Source: Dendrocalamus latiflorus (Eukaryota; Streptophyta; Magnoliopsida; Poales; Poaceae). Taken from it: a stretch of 64,000 nucleotides of DNA. The translations under genes were made by a program, and so were the position numbers. The notes beneath the pieces are model-generated. The model had not been told where the DNA came from. It saw nothing but the letters and a program-made list of their open reading frames with translations, and searched no databases. Of this stretch, positions 31,968-43,215 are shown in pieces. The stretch is from positions 13,441,430-13,505,429 of the forward strand of contig CM029660.1 of assembly GCA_017311315.1 (NCBI GenBank), in the 5' to 3' direction. Numbering within the stretch: position 1 is the stretch's first letter; every line of letters begins with the position of its first letter.

Positions 31968-33752
31968 CTAAGGCCTGATGTGCATATCAGCCAAGTCAAG
32001 CCGTGTGTTGACGCCGTCCTTTGTTTTATCACGGATGTTCAGTAAGAGACCAATCAAGCTGTCGCACACATTCTTTTCTACGTGCATGACGTCGATGCAG
32101 TGCCGCACATTTAGGTACTCCCAATAAGATAAGTCCCAAAATATTGATCTCTTCTTCCAGGTGTTCTTCTCATGAGCCCTCAATTTACGTCCCTTTCCGA
32201 GGACAACATCTAAATCCTTAACCATATCATAAACCTCGCGTCCCCTTAAATGCTTTGGAGTTGAACCGTCTTCCTTCTCTCCGTCAAATTGTTTCTTCAT
32301 CTTGCGGTATGGGTGAGCCCTCCGAAGGAACCGGCGGTGACGCATGTAGACGGTTTTGCGTGAGTGTCTCAGCCACACACTCTCGGTACCATCTAAACAG
32401 TGAGTACAAGCTTTGGCACCTTTTATACTATGGCCCGATACGTTACCAAGGGCAGGATAATCATTTATGGTGCAGAACAATAAGGAGCGCAGAGTGAAGT
32501 TCTCTCGTTTGTATGCATCCCATACCTGTACCCCTTCGTTCCACAGTACTTTTAGATCTTCCACCAACGGTGCTAGGAACACATCGATATCATTCCCAGG
32601 TTGTTTTGGCCCTTGGATAAGTATCGACAGCAAAATGTACTTTCGCTTCATACACAACCAAGGAGGAAGGTTATAGATGCAGAGAGTCACGGGCCATGTG
32701 CTATGTCGGCTGCTCATGCTACTGAATGGATTCATTCCATCTGTACTCAGTCCAAACCTTATATTCCTTGGTTCTGCACCGAACTCTGCAAAACTCCTAT
32801 CGATGTTTCTCCACTGCGCGGAATCAGCAAGGTGTCTTAGCATTCCATCCTTCTTGCGCTCCTCCGAGTGCCAACGCAGCAGTTTTGCCTCCTTTGGATT
32901 TGCATAAAACCTTTTCAAACGGGGAATTATAGGAAAATACCATGCCACCTTAGCAGGAGGTCCTTTCTTCGCCTCTGTTCCCTCGCCATCATCTGATTGA
33001 TTGTTACGTTTGTATCGGGATGTGTTGCACACCAGACATACATGCATGTTTGCATACTCTTTACGGTAGAGGATACAGTCGTTCGGGCATGCATGTATTC
33101 TTTCTACTTCCATTCCCAACGGACAAAGAACCTTCTTGGCTTTATACGTGGTTTTAGGCAACTCATTTCCCTCCGGAAGCATGTCCGCTAAAAGACCTAG
33201 TAGCGCTGTGAAACTCTTGTCGGACCAACCGTTGCTTGCCTTCAATTTCAACAGTTCAAGCACGCCCGACAACCTCGTGTACTTGCAGCCCGTGTACAAA
33301 GGTTTCTCTGAGTCCTCCATCAAGCCACGGAATTTAACATACTCTCTCTCATCATAGTTCTCTTCTACATCGCGAAGCATCTGATCCAGATTATCATCGT
33401 GCAACCTATCTGAATCCGAGCCACAATCGACATCAGCCGGCGGCATGTCATTCACTTCACCTGCGATGTCATCCGGGGGCATATCATTCACTTCACCGGC
33501 GATGTCATCCGGCGGCATATGATCATTCACTTCGCCATGACTGGTCCAATACGTATAATCCTTTTTGAAACCCCTCCGAATCAAGTGCGCTTCAATTTGC
33601 CCTCGGTTCTTAAACATCTTCAAATTCTCGCAGTCAGTGCATGGACAGCACATATATTTCACCCCCTTATTCAACATATCCTCCTCGGCGGCTCTTATAA
33701 AAGCAGAAACACCATTAATGTACTCTTCACTCACACGGCTCGCGGCATACAT
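31968..33752 (-). pseudogene. TNP2: TNP2 transposase of copy 2, N-terminal 594 residues only
   Basis: Opens with MYAASRVSEEYINGVSAF, the native N-terminus missing from copy 1, and has the complete transposase-associated domain, the three GEVNDMPPDDIA repeats and the Transposase_21 motifs STDGMNPF, NDYPALGN and IDVMHVEKN. It ends at a stop (GAG to TAG, 31970-31968) about 20 bp before the 3.8-kb deletion junction. The DUF4218-like and DUF4216-like C-terminal half is gone. By eye it is about 97-98 % identical to copy 1 at the protein level. It could still make a truncated protein. Confidence 0.85.
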
Positions 33753-34432
33753 CCAACTTCGGTCCTACGTTACGTACATATATAACAACTTAGTATTAAA
33801 ATCTAGAATAACTAATTATAACTACATATATACCGGCCACATTTATTATATTGAGACTTAATTTCCTAGCTCAATTCATATTACAAACACAATAGCTATT
33901 ATATAACCAACAATTTTGCTAATTAATTAACCATCTTCAATAACCACTCATGGATTACTTACACCTAAATTGTAATGCAATTAAAAATAAATAAATTTCA
34001 TTACTAACCATATCTACAGCAACCAGGAAAGTCTGAATCTTAATTCAAAGCTCAATCTCTGCCTCTTCCCACCAAATTAACTGGCCTGAAATCGCTCTAG
34101 CTTCCTCCCGAGTGAAAAAGTGCGCAGCAGTGGCTAGATCTGGATCGAAATGAAGACGATGCGGTCTGAGCAGCGCAATAAATGCCGTAGTCATTATCAC
34201 AGACGGTTTTTAACTAAAAACCGTCTGTGATAAGCTTCATACCAGAACGCTTCGCGCGTGTTCGATGCCAGAACGCTTCGTGTTTCGATCGTCTAATTAA
34301 CGTCTCTCGATCATTATACGAAGCGTCTATATCATTAATGTTTGGGTATACGAACCATTTGTGCTAAAGGTTAAATATGCGCTCCTAATCCAGGTCTTTT
34401 CTACGTACGTACTATACAATATACAATACAAC

Positions 34433-34939
34433 ATGGCTTCTACTACTGTTCTTGTGATCATCTCCTTCCTCTCATCTGTTCATCACGAATTGTTCGGCCG
34501 GAACCTTACACAGGCGGCCAGCAATTTGCATCTGGACCAGCTTCTCCGCACCCGCCCTGCTCTCCTTCCCCGACTTTCTTGCATCCGTCAGCTTGACCTG
34601 ATCCTCCGCCGTCGACGGAGGCGTCTCGCTGCCGCTCAAGAAAGGGAAACAGCCCTCACCCTGGTTCTTCTCCACAATGTGCGCAATGCGGAAGAAGCTC
34701 TACACGCATTGCAGAGACTGATGGATAGCCTTGCCGATCAAGCAGAAACGGCAGATTCTGAGGAATCTTTTCATGCTATCCTGTACAACATTATGGATGC
34801 TGCTGATCATTTGCCCAGGCTGCACGAGGAAGTGCTGAGGACAAGGGCAATCTTAACGGCGTTCGAGAATTTAGCGGTTGAGCCTCCAAGTCCCCAAGTT
34901 GAAGAAGAAGCTTACGAAGCCCAAAAGAATACAATCTAG
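34433..34939 (+). CDS. Unknown small ORF of CACTA family 1, second copy, C-terminally shortened
   Basis: 168 residues from MASTTVLVIISFLSS, collinear with the ORF at 3501-2947. The differences I can see are E to D, M to R, D to N, Q to H, A to V and D to E, plus a Trp codon turned into TAG, which removes the last 16 residues. The reading frame is otherwise kept and no indel is seen. Its place, divergent from TNP2 behind the 5' subterminal array, is the same. Function unknown. Confidence 0.5.
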   Translation: MASTTVLVIISFLSSVHHELFGRNLTQAASNLHLDQLLRTRPALLPRLSCIRQLDLILRRRRRRLAAAQERETALTLVLLHNVRNAEEALHALQRLMDSLADQAETADSEESFHAILYNIMDAADHLPRLHEEVLRTRAILTAFENLAVEPPSPQVEEEAYEAQKNTI

Positions 34940-35099
34940 GAAACTCTTTACCTGTGCGACTTTTGTAATAATTTTGCCTCTAATTGAAATTAATAAATTT
35001 GCCTTAAATTTATGACCTCTTCTCTCAGTAGTTCTGTAGTTAAGTTATTAGAAGCAATGTGTACTTATATATTAACCTCTGATCTAGATTATGACAGAC

Positions 35100-35444
35100 A
35101 AAGGGACATCACAGCCGGTTCTTGTAAAAAACCGTCTGTGAACATTCCCAGACGGTTCTTAACAACAACCGGCTGTGATAGTCGACACAACACAAACGGT
35201 TTTTAATAAAAAACCGTCTGTGATAATCCCAGATTATCACAGACGGTTTTTAATAAAAACCGTCTGTGATATTCCAGTATCACAGACGGTTCATCAGTAA
35301 GAACCGTCTGTGATACTCCTTTTTCCCACCACAAATACCACATACGGCCTTCAAATTAAAACCGTCTGTAATAGTGTACATTACAGACGGTTTCACAAAA
35401 CCGTCTGTGATTTGGCGTCTACTTTTAGCCTTTCTGTAATAGTG
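35100..35444. repeat. 5' subterminal repeat array of CACTA copy 2
   Basis: Mirror of 2490-2830 with the same palindromic units and the CACAGCCGG variant units. Ends in the TIR at 35444. Confidence 0.85.
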
Positions 35445-35786
35445 ATTCATGCTAGAGCAAGGGCTGCAAACTAGGTCTAAATTACAGCTATTTGGTAGCA
35501 ATGAAAATTAGACTTCTAAATTACTTGGTCCCTAGAAAAAATTGGAAGAGATGAATGGCTTATTCAATTTCATGGGCATGTTAAAATCATGTCAGTAGAA
35601 TGCAACTTCATGCCTTCAAGACACAAGAATCTCCGCACACAAAATTAGTACATGAGCTGAACAAGGGCTAATAGAAGATTCTGCTATCAAATGTTCAGCA
35701 CTAATCCTATTTGTTTGGCCCATCAGCATGCACTATTCAAGCCTTGGCATGAAAATACATTAGAAAAAGATAACTGCTAGTGAATT

Positions 35787-36195
35787 CAACTTACAAGGAA
35801 CTTGGCGGCCCCAAAGAGGAAGCAGTCCTTTGTAAAGCCTGAAATTTGCACATAGCATTATAGAATGTTTTCCAAAATTTGGAAGCCCGTCAGTCAGGCA
35901 TCGAGCAAATCCCGGCTGCGTCTGGACTCTAACCTTCATAGCCTCTATGGGGCAAAATGCTACATCTACAATCACCTCAGCCGATGCTGATGTAGCAAGG
36001 TAGATGAAGGTCTTCAACTTTTCAGCTTGCTCGGGGCCAGCAATGTCCGAGTAGCACTTTTTGAAGAACTCGTAAAACCCAAACTTGCACGCCCCCTGGC
36101 GACTATACCCAACCAGCGTGGCCATCCAGCCTTTGAAGAACCCACCAAGACCTTGCTCTTGGAGTAGGACACCAAAGCCGGACGCAGGTCGGCTA
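35787..36195 (-). pseudogene. Captured fragment of a mitochondrial phosphate carrier gene (PHT3/MPT type)
   Basis: Translated on the minus strand: FGVLLQEQGLGGFFKGW, then GYSRQGACKFGFYEFFKKCY and AEVIVDVAFCPIEAMKVRVQ. This is the middle repeat of the mitochondrial phosphate/H+ carrier, with the carrier signature P-x-[DE]-x-x-[KR] seen as PIEAMK. A second exon piece, LYKGLLPLWGRQVP, follows after a shortened intron that still ends in TTTCAG (about 35845), and its own GTAAGT donor is at about 35787. Introns are kept, so capture was from genomic DNA. The 5' and 3' exons of the gene are absent. It is in the same orientation as the upstream fragment at 36196-36570 but in another frame. Not a working carrier. 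Confidence 0.8.
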
Positions 36196-36570
36196 TGAGT
36201 TCGGATAGGATGTCGGGGCAGCGGGAGGAAACAAGGCGGTTGAGGCAGACGGCGAGGGCCTTGTGCGAGACGCGGTTGGGACGGAGGAGCGTGAGGGCGT
36301 GGTCGGCGGGGAGGAGGCGAAGGAGCGGCATGAACTGCTGCTCCAGGAATCGGCAGGGCGCGGAGGCGGCGCAGCCGAGGACGGCGGCGAAGGAGGGGAG
36401 GCGGGCGTGGCGCGCGCGAGGCGGATGAGGAGCGCGGAGAAGGAGACGGGTGTGTGGGAGAACCCGCGCTGGGCGGCGGCGGCGTTGGAGAGGTCGAGGC
36501 GTCGAGCACGCGCTGGGCGGCGGCGGCGTTCTTGTTGGAGAGGTCGAGGCGTCGAGCGCGCGCTGGGCCC
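36196..36570 (-). pseudogene. Second captured gene fragment, possibly PPR-type
   Basis: GC-rich minus-strand sequence whose reading, with one frame change near 36400, gives GFSHTPVSFSALLIRLARA and then ARLPSFAAVLGCAASAPCRF, LLPADHALTLL, KALAVCLNRLVSSR. The helix-pair spacing resembles the N-terminal part of a pentatricopeptide-repeat protein, but this is recognition by eye and weak. A block of about 60 bp (GCGCTGGGCGGCGGCGGCGT ... GGTCGAGGCGTCGAGC) is repeated at 36468-36515 and 36516-36566. It joins the carrier fragment at about 36190. Confidence 0.35.
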
Positions 36571-36618
36571 CCAGGGTATGCCGTGGCCCACCCGGCATAC
36601 CCTGTGGGTCCGCCACTG

Positions 36619-37365
36619 GTGTCCACACACTCCGCCTCTACCCCGATGGCACTGCCACGAGCTTTGCCTCCTCTCGCTACCTCCACCTTTGCTCACCGCC
36701 GCCCCTTCTCCCTTGGCCCCACTAATGTCGCCTCCTTTGCCTTTGGCCATCTCCCGACGAGCCCCCTCCGCCTTCGGCCACCTCTTGACAAGGAACCTCT
36801 GCCTCTACGCTGCCTCCAAACAAGCCCCCTCCCCCTCCATCGCCTTCGCATCATGCCACCCCGTCCAACTTCACGCCGCCTCTGCCCTGCTCCATCTCCT
36901 GCATTCCACCGCTTCGTTTTTCTATTTTTCCATTTTTTGGGATATAGGCCAATTGCAAGTAAAATAACTTGTGTAATAATAAAATTGATTAGTTGTGTAA
37001 ACATGTGATGTGATAATTGTTGTTAAGATTTACTAGTATAATTATCGGCATCAAATAAGCCATCATATGCTTTAGGGGCAATTCGGACATTTGCCAAATC
37101 AGCTACTATTCCAAAGCCAAAAGCTTTAGCTGAATCAAACACCTTTCACTTTCAACCATTTCTATTTACAGCCACTATTATTCTAAAGCCAAAAGCTCCA
37201 ACCAAAAACCAGAAGGTCCAGCCGTGTCAAACGCCCCCAAATACTCCTTATTAACGAATATAGTGTATAATGTTTTGTCTTTAAGTCATAACGAAAGGAA
37301 ACTAGCTATCCTGCTCCTCAACAGAAATTAACGCACAACTTGATCATGTATATGTAACTATGTTC
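36619..37365 (+). repeat. Dispersed repeat unit, copy a, right part
   Basis: Continues 27712 after the hAT-like element and matches 37758-38462. Ends at ATGTTCAT, where copy b begins in the middle of the unit. It includes a GC-rich Pro/Ser/Leu-rich block (36640-36920) that is open in several frames but unrecognised. Confidence 0.7.
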
Positions 37366-39107
37366 ATTTGAAACAGCTTCGGCTTTCGGCTTCTGGCTTT
37401 CAGAAGGTCACTTCAGTCTTGAGTTCCAAGAATGTTTGTTTTATTTGCTTCTTTTTTCCTTTTTAACCAAAAATACAAATTTGAGTTTAAGAAACCGAAC
37501 AAAAACAAATAAAATTAGAAATCGATGGGATCCAATTTTTTTTTCTAGTCGAAACATTTTTTCCCTTGTTGAAAGTAGCCTATTTTAAGGGAGACATCTA
37601 CTAAATGGTGCTTGACTCATAAAGGGGCCATTTGAAACGGCTTCACCTTCTGGTTTTCAAAAGCTAGAAGTCAAATCAAATGCGTGGCTTTTGAAAGTAA
37701 CTTTAGCTGGATCGAGCTCCGCTAGCGCCACGAACATTGCCTCAGCACCGTCAGTGTGTCCACACACTCCGCCTCTCGCTACCTCCACCTTTGCTCACCG
37801 CCGCCCCTTCTCCCTTGGCCCCACTAATGTCGCCTCCTTTGCCTTTGGCCATCTCCCAACGAGCCCCCTCCGCCTTCGGCCACCTCTTGACAAGGAACCT
37901 TTGCCTCTACGTTGCCTCCAAACAAGCCCCCTCCCCCTCCATCACCTTCGCCTCCGTGCCACCCCATGCAACTTCACGCCTCCTCTGCCCTGCTCCATCT
38001 CCTGCATTCCACCGCTTCTTTTTTCTATTTTTTTGGGATATAGGCCAATTGCTAGTTAAATAACTTGTGTAATAATAAAATTGATTAGTTGTGTAAATAT
38101 GTGATGTGATAATTGTTGTTAAGATTTAGTAGTATAATTATCGGCATCAAATAAGCCATCATGTGCTTTAGGGGCAATTCAGACATTTGCGCAAATCAGC
38201 TACTATTCCAAAGCCAAAAGCTTTAGCTGAATCAAACACCTTTCACTTTCAACCATTTCTATTTACAGCCACTATTATTCTAAAGCCAAAAGCTCCAACC
38301 AAAAACCAGAAGGTCCAGCCGTGTCAAACGCCCCCAAATACTCCTTATTAACGAATATAGTGTATAATGTTTTGTCTTTAAGTCATAACGAAAGGAAACT
38401 AGCTATCCTGCTCCTCAACAGAAATTAACGCACAACTTGATTATGTATATGTAACTATGTTCATAGCTATTCACCATTTTTCTTTTGTAAAGAACTCATC
38501 TAATTATAAGAATAAGCAAGAACTTCAATCACCAAAATTTATATGTTGAATAAACATAAACGACAATTAGTTATTGAAAGGATGAGAGGGAGAGAGGAAA
38601 GCATATGTATGTAAAAAAACCTAAACGCACTACTTCGTTTTAGGCGCCAAAGAGATACAATTTCGCCCAAATTACTCTCCACAGTCATAAAAGAACTTCG
38701 TGTTTGGGTACATGTAGTCAAACTTTCTAAATTTTGGATATTGATATCTTTTCAATATTTAGGTCGAACGCATGAAAACAATGCGTGTAAATTTCTCTTG
38801 AAAAGAACTTCATAATAGTATATTTTTATTAGGTTTTATAAATTCATTACAATGAAAATTAGTGGTCAAAGTTACATATGATTACTTTGAAAATAAATTT
38901 AATTGATAATATGATATCTTGAAAATGGTGATATTATGATATCTTGAAAATGGTGAGGATTCATAATGAATAAATAACAAAAAATATACCATTTTAGATA
39001 CATACCGTGATGATCCAACCATCTAGATTTGTCACCAGATTTACCTGCCCGAACATGCGGCTTCATCAATTAGTGACGATCATAGAATGTATGACGCGCG
39101 ATAAGTT
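37366..39107 (+). repeat. Dispersed repeat unit, copy b
   Basis: Matches 62138-63880 almost base for base. Inner boundaries at 37625 (GGGGCCATTTGAAACGGC) and 38337 (GTCAAACGCCCCC) are inverted repeats of each other and include the shared word ACCTTCTGGTTTT, so a TIR element of about 700 bp lies inside it. The GC-rich block 37750-38020 may be captured exon sequence; no protein family recognised. 38340-39107 is AT-rich with no gene seen. Confidence 0.65.
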
Positions 39108-39115
39108 TCGTACTG

Positions 39116-39934
39116 TTGTAAGGTCTTACGACCTCCCAGGACCTTTTACGACCGGCTAGAGTCGTTTACGACCGGTGAGAATCAAATACGATCGGTTCAG
39201 AGTACTTACGACCAATTCCGAACGCCTCAATCTCCTCCGATCGCCTTTTCAACGTGGTCGTAAATTTACTGTAGCAATTTACGACCGCTCCGCGATATCG
39301 CTGCCGCTGCCTTCCTTCAGCCGCTCGAGATACCGTGATCGAAGCCTTCTACGATCACGCAGTGCTGCTGGCGATCACTGTTCACCGTGGTCGAACACCC
39401 GTACGACCACGTTCACTTCCTTCAACGTGGTCGGAGTCGCTTCCGACCACGTTCTGGCCTTCCCGGTGTAGTCGTAGCTCGTTACGACCACCTTCGAATC
39501 CTTACGACCACGTTGTTCGCTCCTTAGCCGTAGTCATAAAAACACTGTTCCTTTGCCGTGGTCGTAGCGCCTCCCGACCACGCCTACTGGAACTTTGCCG
39601 TGGTCGTAACTCCTCCCGATCACGCTTGCGGTGATCGTGAGTCCTTCCGACCACGTCTTGCGCAAACACACGACAAAACAATGCTCTGTGTTTCTCCCTC
39701 TTTTTGGTATTTTTTCAATGGCTTGGTTCAATCGAATACATGGCTCTAAGCCTCTTTTTATACTCGGTTCTACGACTATAACACGGGTTCAACTACGATT
39801 ACAACTCGGATTCCGACTCCGTTCCAGATATGACTTCTACTCTGTTTCTTCTACGACTTTGAATTGCGGCTGCAATTCGACTTCGATTACACCCAAATTT
39901 TGCACATGACTCTAAAACAAGATTATTTACAACA
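39116..39934. mobile_element. 819-bp non-autonomous element packed with GTGGTCGT / ACGACCAC motifs
   Basis: Flanked by the 8-bp direct repeat TCGTACTG (39108-39115 and 39935-39942). The unoccupied site is at 63878-63892 (TTTGGTACTGCATGAC). The ends are TTGTAAGG and TTACAACA, a short inverted pair. Between 39120 and 39660 more than 20 copies of a TACGACCAC-type word alternate in orientation. The 8-bp TSD suggests hAT, but a 6-bp TSD with TGTTGTAA ends fits as well. Overlapping ORFs are artefacts of the repeats. Confidence 0.7.
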
Positions 39935-39942
39935 TCGTACTG

Positions 39943-40164
39943 CATGACGAAAAGAACATGCAGCTTTTCGTACTGAAGCAGCACAAATCCAAGTATTCCA
40001 GAGCGAGGGAGAGAGAGCATGCAAGAGAAATGGGTGCCCTTTACGTTTAGAGAGAGAGAGCATACATGCAAGAGAAGGGAGAGACACTTTTTTTAGAGAG
40101 AGAGAGAGTGAGTAGGGAGAGAGAGAAACTTACAGATGGCATGGAGCTCTTTCTAGAGATAACA
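39943..40164 (+). repeat. GA-rich low-complexity sequence
   Basis: GAGAGAGAG tracts at 40003-40135, just left of the family-2 CACTA. No gene. Confidence 0.7.
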
Positions 40165-40770
40165 CACAACCGGGTTCAGCAGCTTTGCCGAGTGCCTGTG
40201 GCACTCGGCAAAGCACGAGAAACACTCGGCAAAGCCTTTGCCGAGTGCCACCCACGGCATAGCTCACACGTCATAGTTTCTGACGGCAAAGAGCTCTTTG
40301 CCGAGAGCTTTTTATCGAGCACTCGGCAAAGCTTTTGCCGAGTGCCGTAACGACCCTCGGCAAAAAAAGGACAGTGGACGGCAATAACACGGTGACGGCG
40401 TCGTTTGCCAAGTGCCAGGACGGAATGGCACTCGGCAAAGATTTATACTGTGCCGAGTGTCATAGTAAAGACACTCGGCAAAGGTTAAAACTTTGCCGAG
40501 TGTCATGCTAAAGACACTCGGCAAAGATTAAAACTTTGCCGAGTGTTTTTACCACGACACTCGGCAAACTCACAACACTCGGCATAGTACGTTCCCAGAA
40601 TGCCCAGAAACATTACTTTGCCGAGTGTTTTTACCATGACACTCGGCAAAACCACAACACTCGGCAAAGTATGTTCCCAGAATGCCCAGAAACGTTACTT
40701 TGCCGAGTGTTTTTACCATGACACTCGGCAAAGTCTCTTTTTGCCGAGTGTAACACACGGCAAAGTAGCC
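40165..40770. repeat. 3' subterminal array of CACTA family 2
   Basis: About 20 TTTGCCGAGTG or complementary CACTCGGCAAAG units, many in pairs that form hairpins. 40771-41008 is AT-rich without a gene. Confidence 0.9.
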
Positions 40771-41008
40771 AAAAACTGCCAATTTTAAATGTTTATTGCA
40801 CCCCACTCAAACAAGTCACAATATATCACAGTATATCAATAATATATCACATACAGTCCAAAATTAATCACCACAAGTGTCATTCACAATCATTCACCAA
40901 GTGGAACCACAATATATCACATATAATGCAAATCTAGACACTTAAAGCAAGTATCAACCACAATATTCACATAAACATCACAACCACAAGTATCATCCAC
41001 AAAGCTAG

Positions 41009-43093
41009 TCACCCCGACTGATGTGGTGGGTCATGAGGTAAGTTATTCGAAGCCGCCGATTGATTCTGCACAAAGGAGAAGAGATTGCATGTGTGAGGCA
41101 AGATTTAAGGTATGAACATACAAACTTAAACATTCATACTCCACTAGAAACTCACAGGAGTAGTTGCAGGAGGAGGTGGAGGGAATAGCTCCGGTGGCAG
41201 AGGTTGACCCATCCTCTCGCCAAGACTCTGCATCCACTGAAACATCTGCGTCATCCTCTGCCGCTCGGCCTCATTCCTCTTCCGATCGGCCTCCATCCTC
41301 GCCGCCATCTCCTCCCGCAGCCTCTTTTCTTCTTCCAGCTGGGCCTACAATATTTCACCCCAATGTTACAATGCAAAGCAAAGGTATGTAAAAATTAATG
41401 AACGACGAATAAAACAGAAATAACCTGGAGTGCCTCCATCCGGGACTGTGCAGTGTCCGGCCGTGGGCGTATGGCCGGGCTTGAGCTCGTGCTCCTTGCT
41501 CGAATCTGGGTGAGAGTGGGAGTAGTGGCCGTGTCGAGTGTGCTGTCGCCAATCCAGTACCGCCCATGCTTCTTGCCTCCTCCCACCCTCATGACGACTT
41601 CTCCATCAAGGTCCTGGGTGCTCGGATCGTACTCTGGCCCATGGACCGCCCTTGCCATCGATGTGTACTCACTGAGGCGGCTGTGGACGGTCGCATTGCT
41701 GTACACCGAGGGCGGGTCCTCCGGGTTGTAGTCGACGTCGGACGTCGCCTTGCCCTTGTGGGCCAAAGCCCATGCCTTGAACTGGGAGCAAGGCTGGCCA
41801 CCATGTGACGACGACTGCGAAAGAAACAGCAAGATGATTAGAAATTATGCAGAATTGAGCGTTATAATAAAGAAATGAATTCGCGTACCCATGTAGCTGC
41901 GAATTCGTCGAGGCTACGGTTGCCTTGATGGTGTGGTGCACCTGGCATCATCAAACGCCGCTCCCGGCAAGCGTTGTGCGTCTCCTCCCACTCGGCGGCA
42001 CACCACTTGTCCACCATCTGTGCCCAGCACTGGAGATGCTGGGCACACCACCACGGAGGCACCTACACGTCATCAAGTATATAACATATAAGAAGATCAA
42101 ATTAAGCGTACTTAATCTCAGAAAAAATCAGTATTAATGTTCTATATTTACCTGCATGTAGTCTTCCCGGGTCAGCCTCATGTTTCTTGCTTGAGTTTTG
42201 TTGATCTTCACTCCAAGGTAGGTAGCGTTGTATGTTACGATGGCCTGGACGCGCGCCTCGTAATGCATGTCCTTCACGAGTTTATAACAGGCTTTGTGAG
42301 CCACACTAGCCGCCTTGGCCTCATATCCCTCCTGGCATCTGAAGAAATCCTGCATATATACGCGATGTATCCAGTCATTATTTCAAGAATGTCCAATGAA
42401 TGTGATGTATTGAGCAATGTAGTGCGAGGAAGACTTACCCACAGCTCGGTCGTCACCCGCGCCGCCTTGTTGGCGAATACCCTGCCATCCCGATCTGGTA
42501 AATCGGGGAAGGCGACGTAGTGGTCCCACGTGTAGGCCGGCTCCTCCCCTTCGCCAAACGCAACCAGGCCAGGGAAGTGTAGCCTGCACAAAAGACCCAG
42601 GATGCCATTGACATGGCGTTTGTGATCACCTGCAGCCACAAGCGTCCAACCCCTGCCCAAGTGATTAAGATAAATTATTAGTTTCTATTGTGATTTTCAA
42701 CATATCAAATGAAAAAGTAGTGATAACATCTAAAGTTACTTACCTAGCCCCAGTGGGTTGAATCAGCGGGCGTCTCTCACGAGGTATCGGTCGCCTCGGG
42801 AGGGTCGAGGGACCTCGCAACCAGACACCCGACGAACCAGAGGAAGCGGAACCCCCTGCCGCCTCCTCCTCCTCCTCCTCCTGCTCCTCCTCCTGCTCCA
42901 CCTCCTCCCGCTCCTGCTCCTCCTCCCGCTCCTCCTCCTCCTCCCGCTCCCGCTCCTCCTCCCGCTCCCTCTCAAGAGTGCTCCTGCTCCTCCTGTTGCT
43001 CCTCCCGCTCCTCCTACTCCTGCTCCCCGACTGCTCAGCTGCATCGTGCCGTCTTTGGTAAAGCGACCTTACGTTCCTCATACCGCCCACCAT
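41009..43093 (-). CDS. TNP1/TNPA-like second CACTA protein (Ptta/En/Spm type), seven exons
   Basis: Exons on the minus strand, all with GT/AG borders and matching phases: 43093-42744, 42652-42439, 42349-42152, 42062-41889, 41814-41425, 41344-41156 and 41065-41009. Together they give 523 residues and no stop. The N-terminus has an Arg/Ser-rich part and a long run of Glu and Arg (about residues 35-85). The middle holds the domain typical of plant Ptta/En/Spm transposase-like proteins (GWTLVAAGDHKRHVNGIL, QEGYEAKAASVAHKACYKLV, TREDYMQVPPWWCAQHL). The C-terminus is a coiled coil (AQLEEEKRLREEMAARMEAD) and a Pro-rich end. The expected role, by analogy with maize TNPA, is nuclear binding of subterminal repeats. 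It lies directly downstream of TNP2. Start chosen at the first ATG (MVGGMRNVRSLYQRR). Confidence 0.85.
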
Positions 43094-43215
43094 CTTTGTT
43101 CAATCACCTGCAATTAAAAAGAGTAAACCAATAAGCACAGATAAACAAGACGTACTTTAGAAAGAGATGCAAAATAAACAAAACATAATTAGAAAATAAC
43201 AAAGTATTACATGTA

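Larger units (their letters stand above)
28191..35444 (-). mobile_element. CACTA family 1, copy 2, inverted and internally deleted
   Basis: CACTACTACAG at 28191 and CTGTAATAGTG at 35444, with TSD ATT on both sides (28188-28190, 35445-35447). Its order is the reverse of copy 1: subterminal array (28191-28500), second gene (31763-28806), TNP2 5' half (33752-31968), unknown ORF (34433-34939), subterminal array (35100-35444). It lacks the counterpart of copy 1 bases 5844-9678 (3,835 bp), with ATAA shared at the junction (31945-31948). One TIR base differs from copy 1 (TAATAGTG for TAGTAGTG). Confidence 0.92.
27713..36618 (-). mobile_element. hAT-like transposon with captured gene fragments, 8-bp TSD
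   Basis: Left end TAGTGGCGGACCCAGG, right end complement CAGTGGCGGACCCACA. The flanks carry the perfect 8-bp TSD GTGTCCAC (27705-27712 and 36619-36626). The uninterrupted sites are at 37758 and 62530 (CAGTGTGTCCACACACTCC). An 8-bp TSD and short TIR fit the hAT superfamily. Without the nested CACTA (28191-35444) it is about 1.65 kb. No hAT transposase is seen; the cargo is a phosphate-carrier fragment and a second gene fragment on the minus strand. 27729-28187 and 35448-35760 are AT-rich without recognised genes. Confidence 0.85.
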
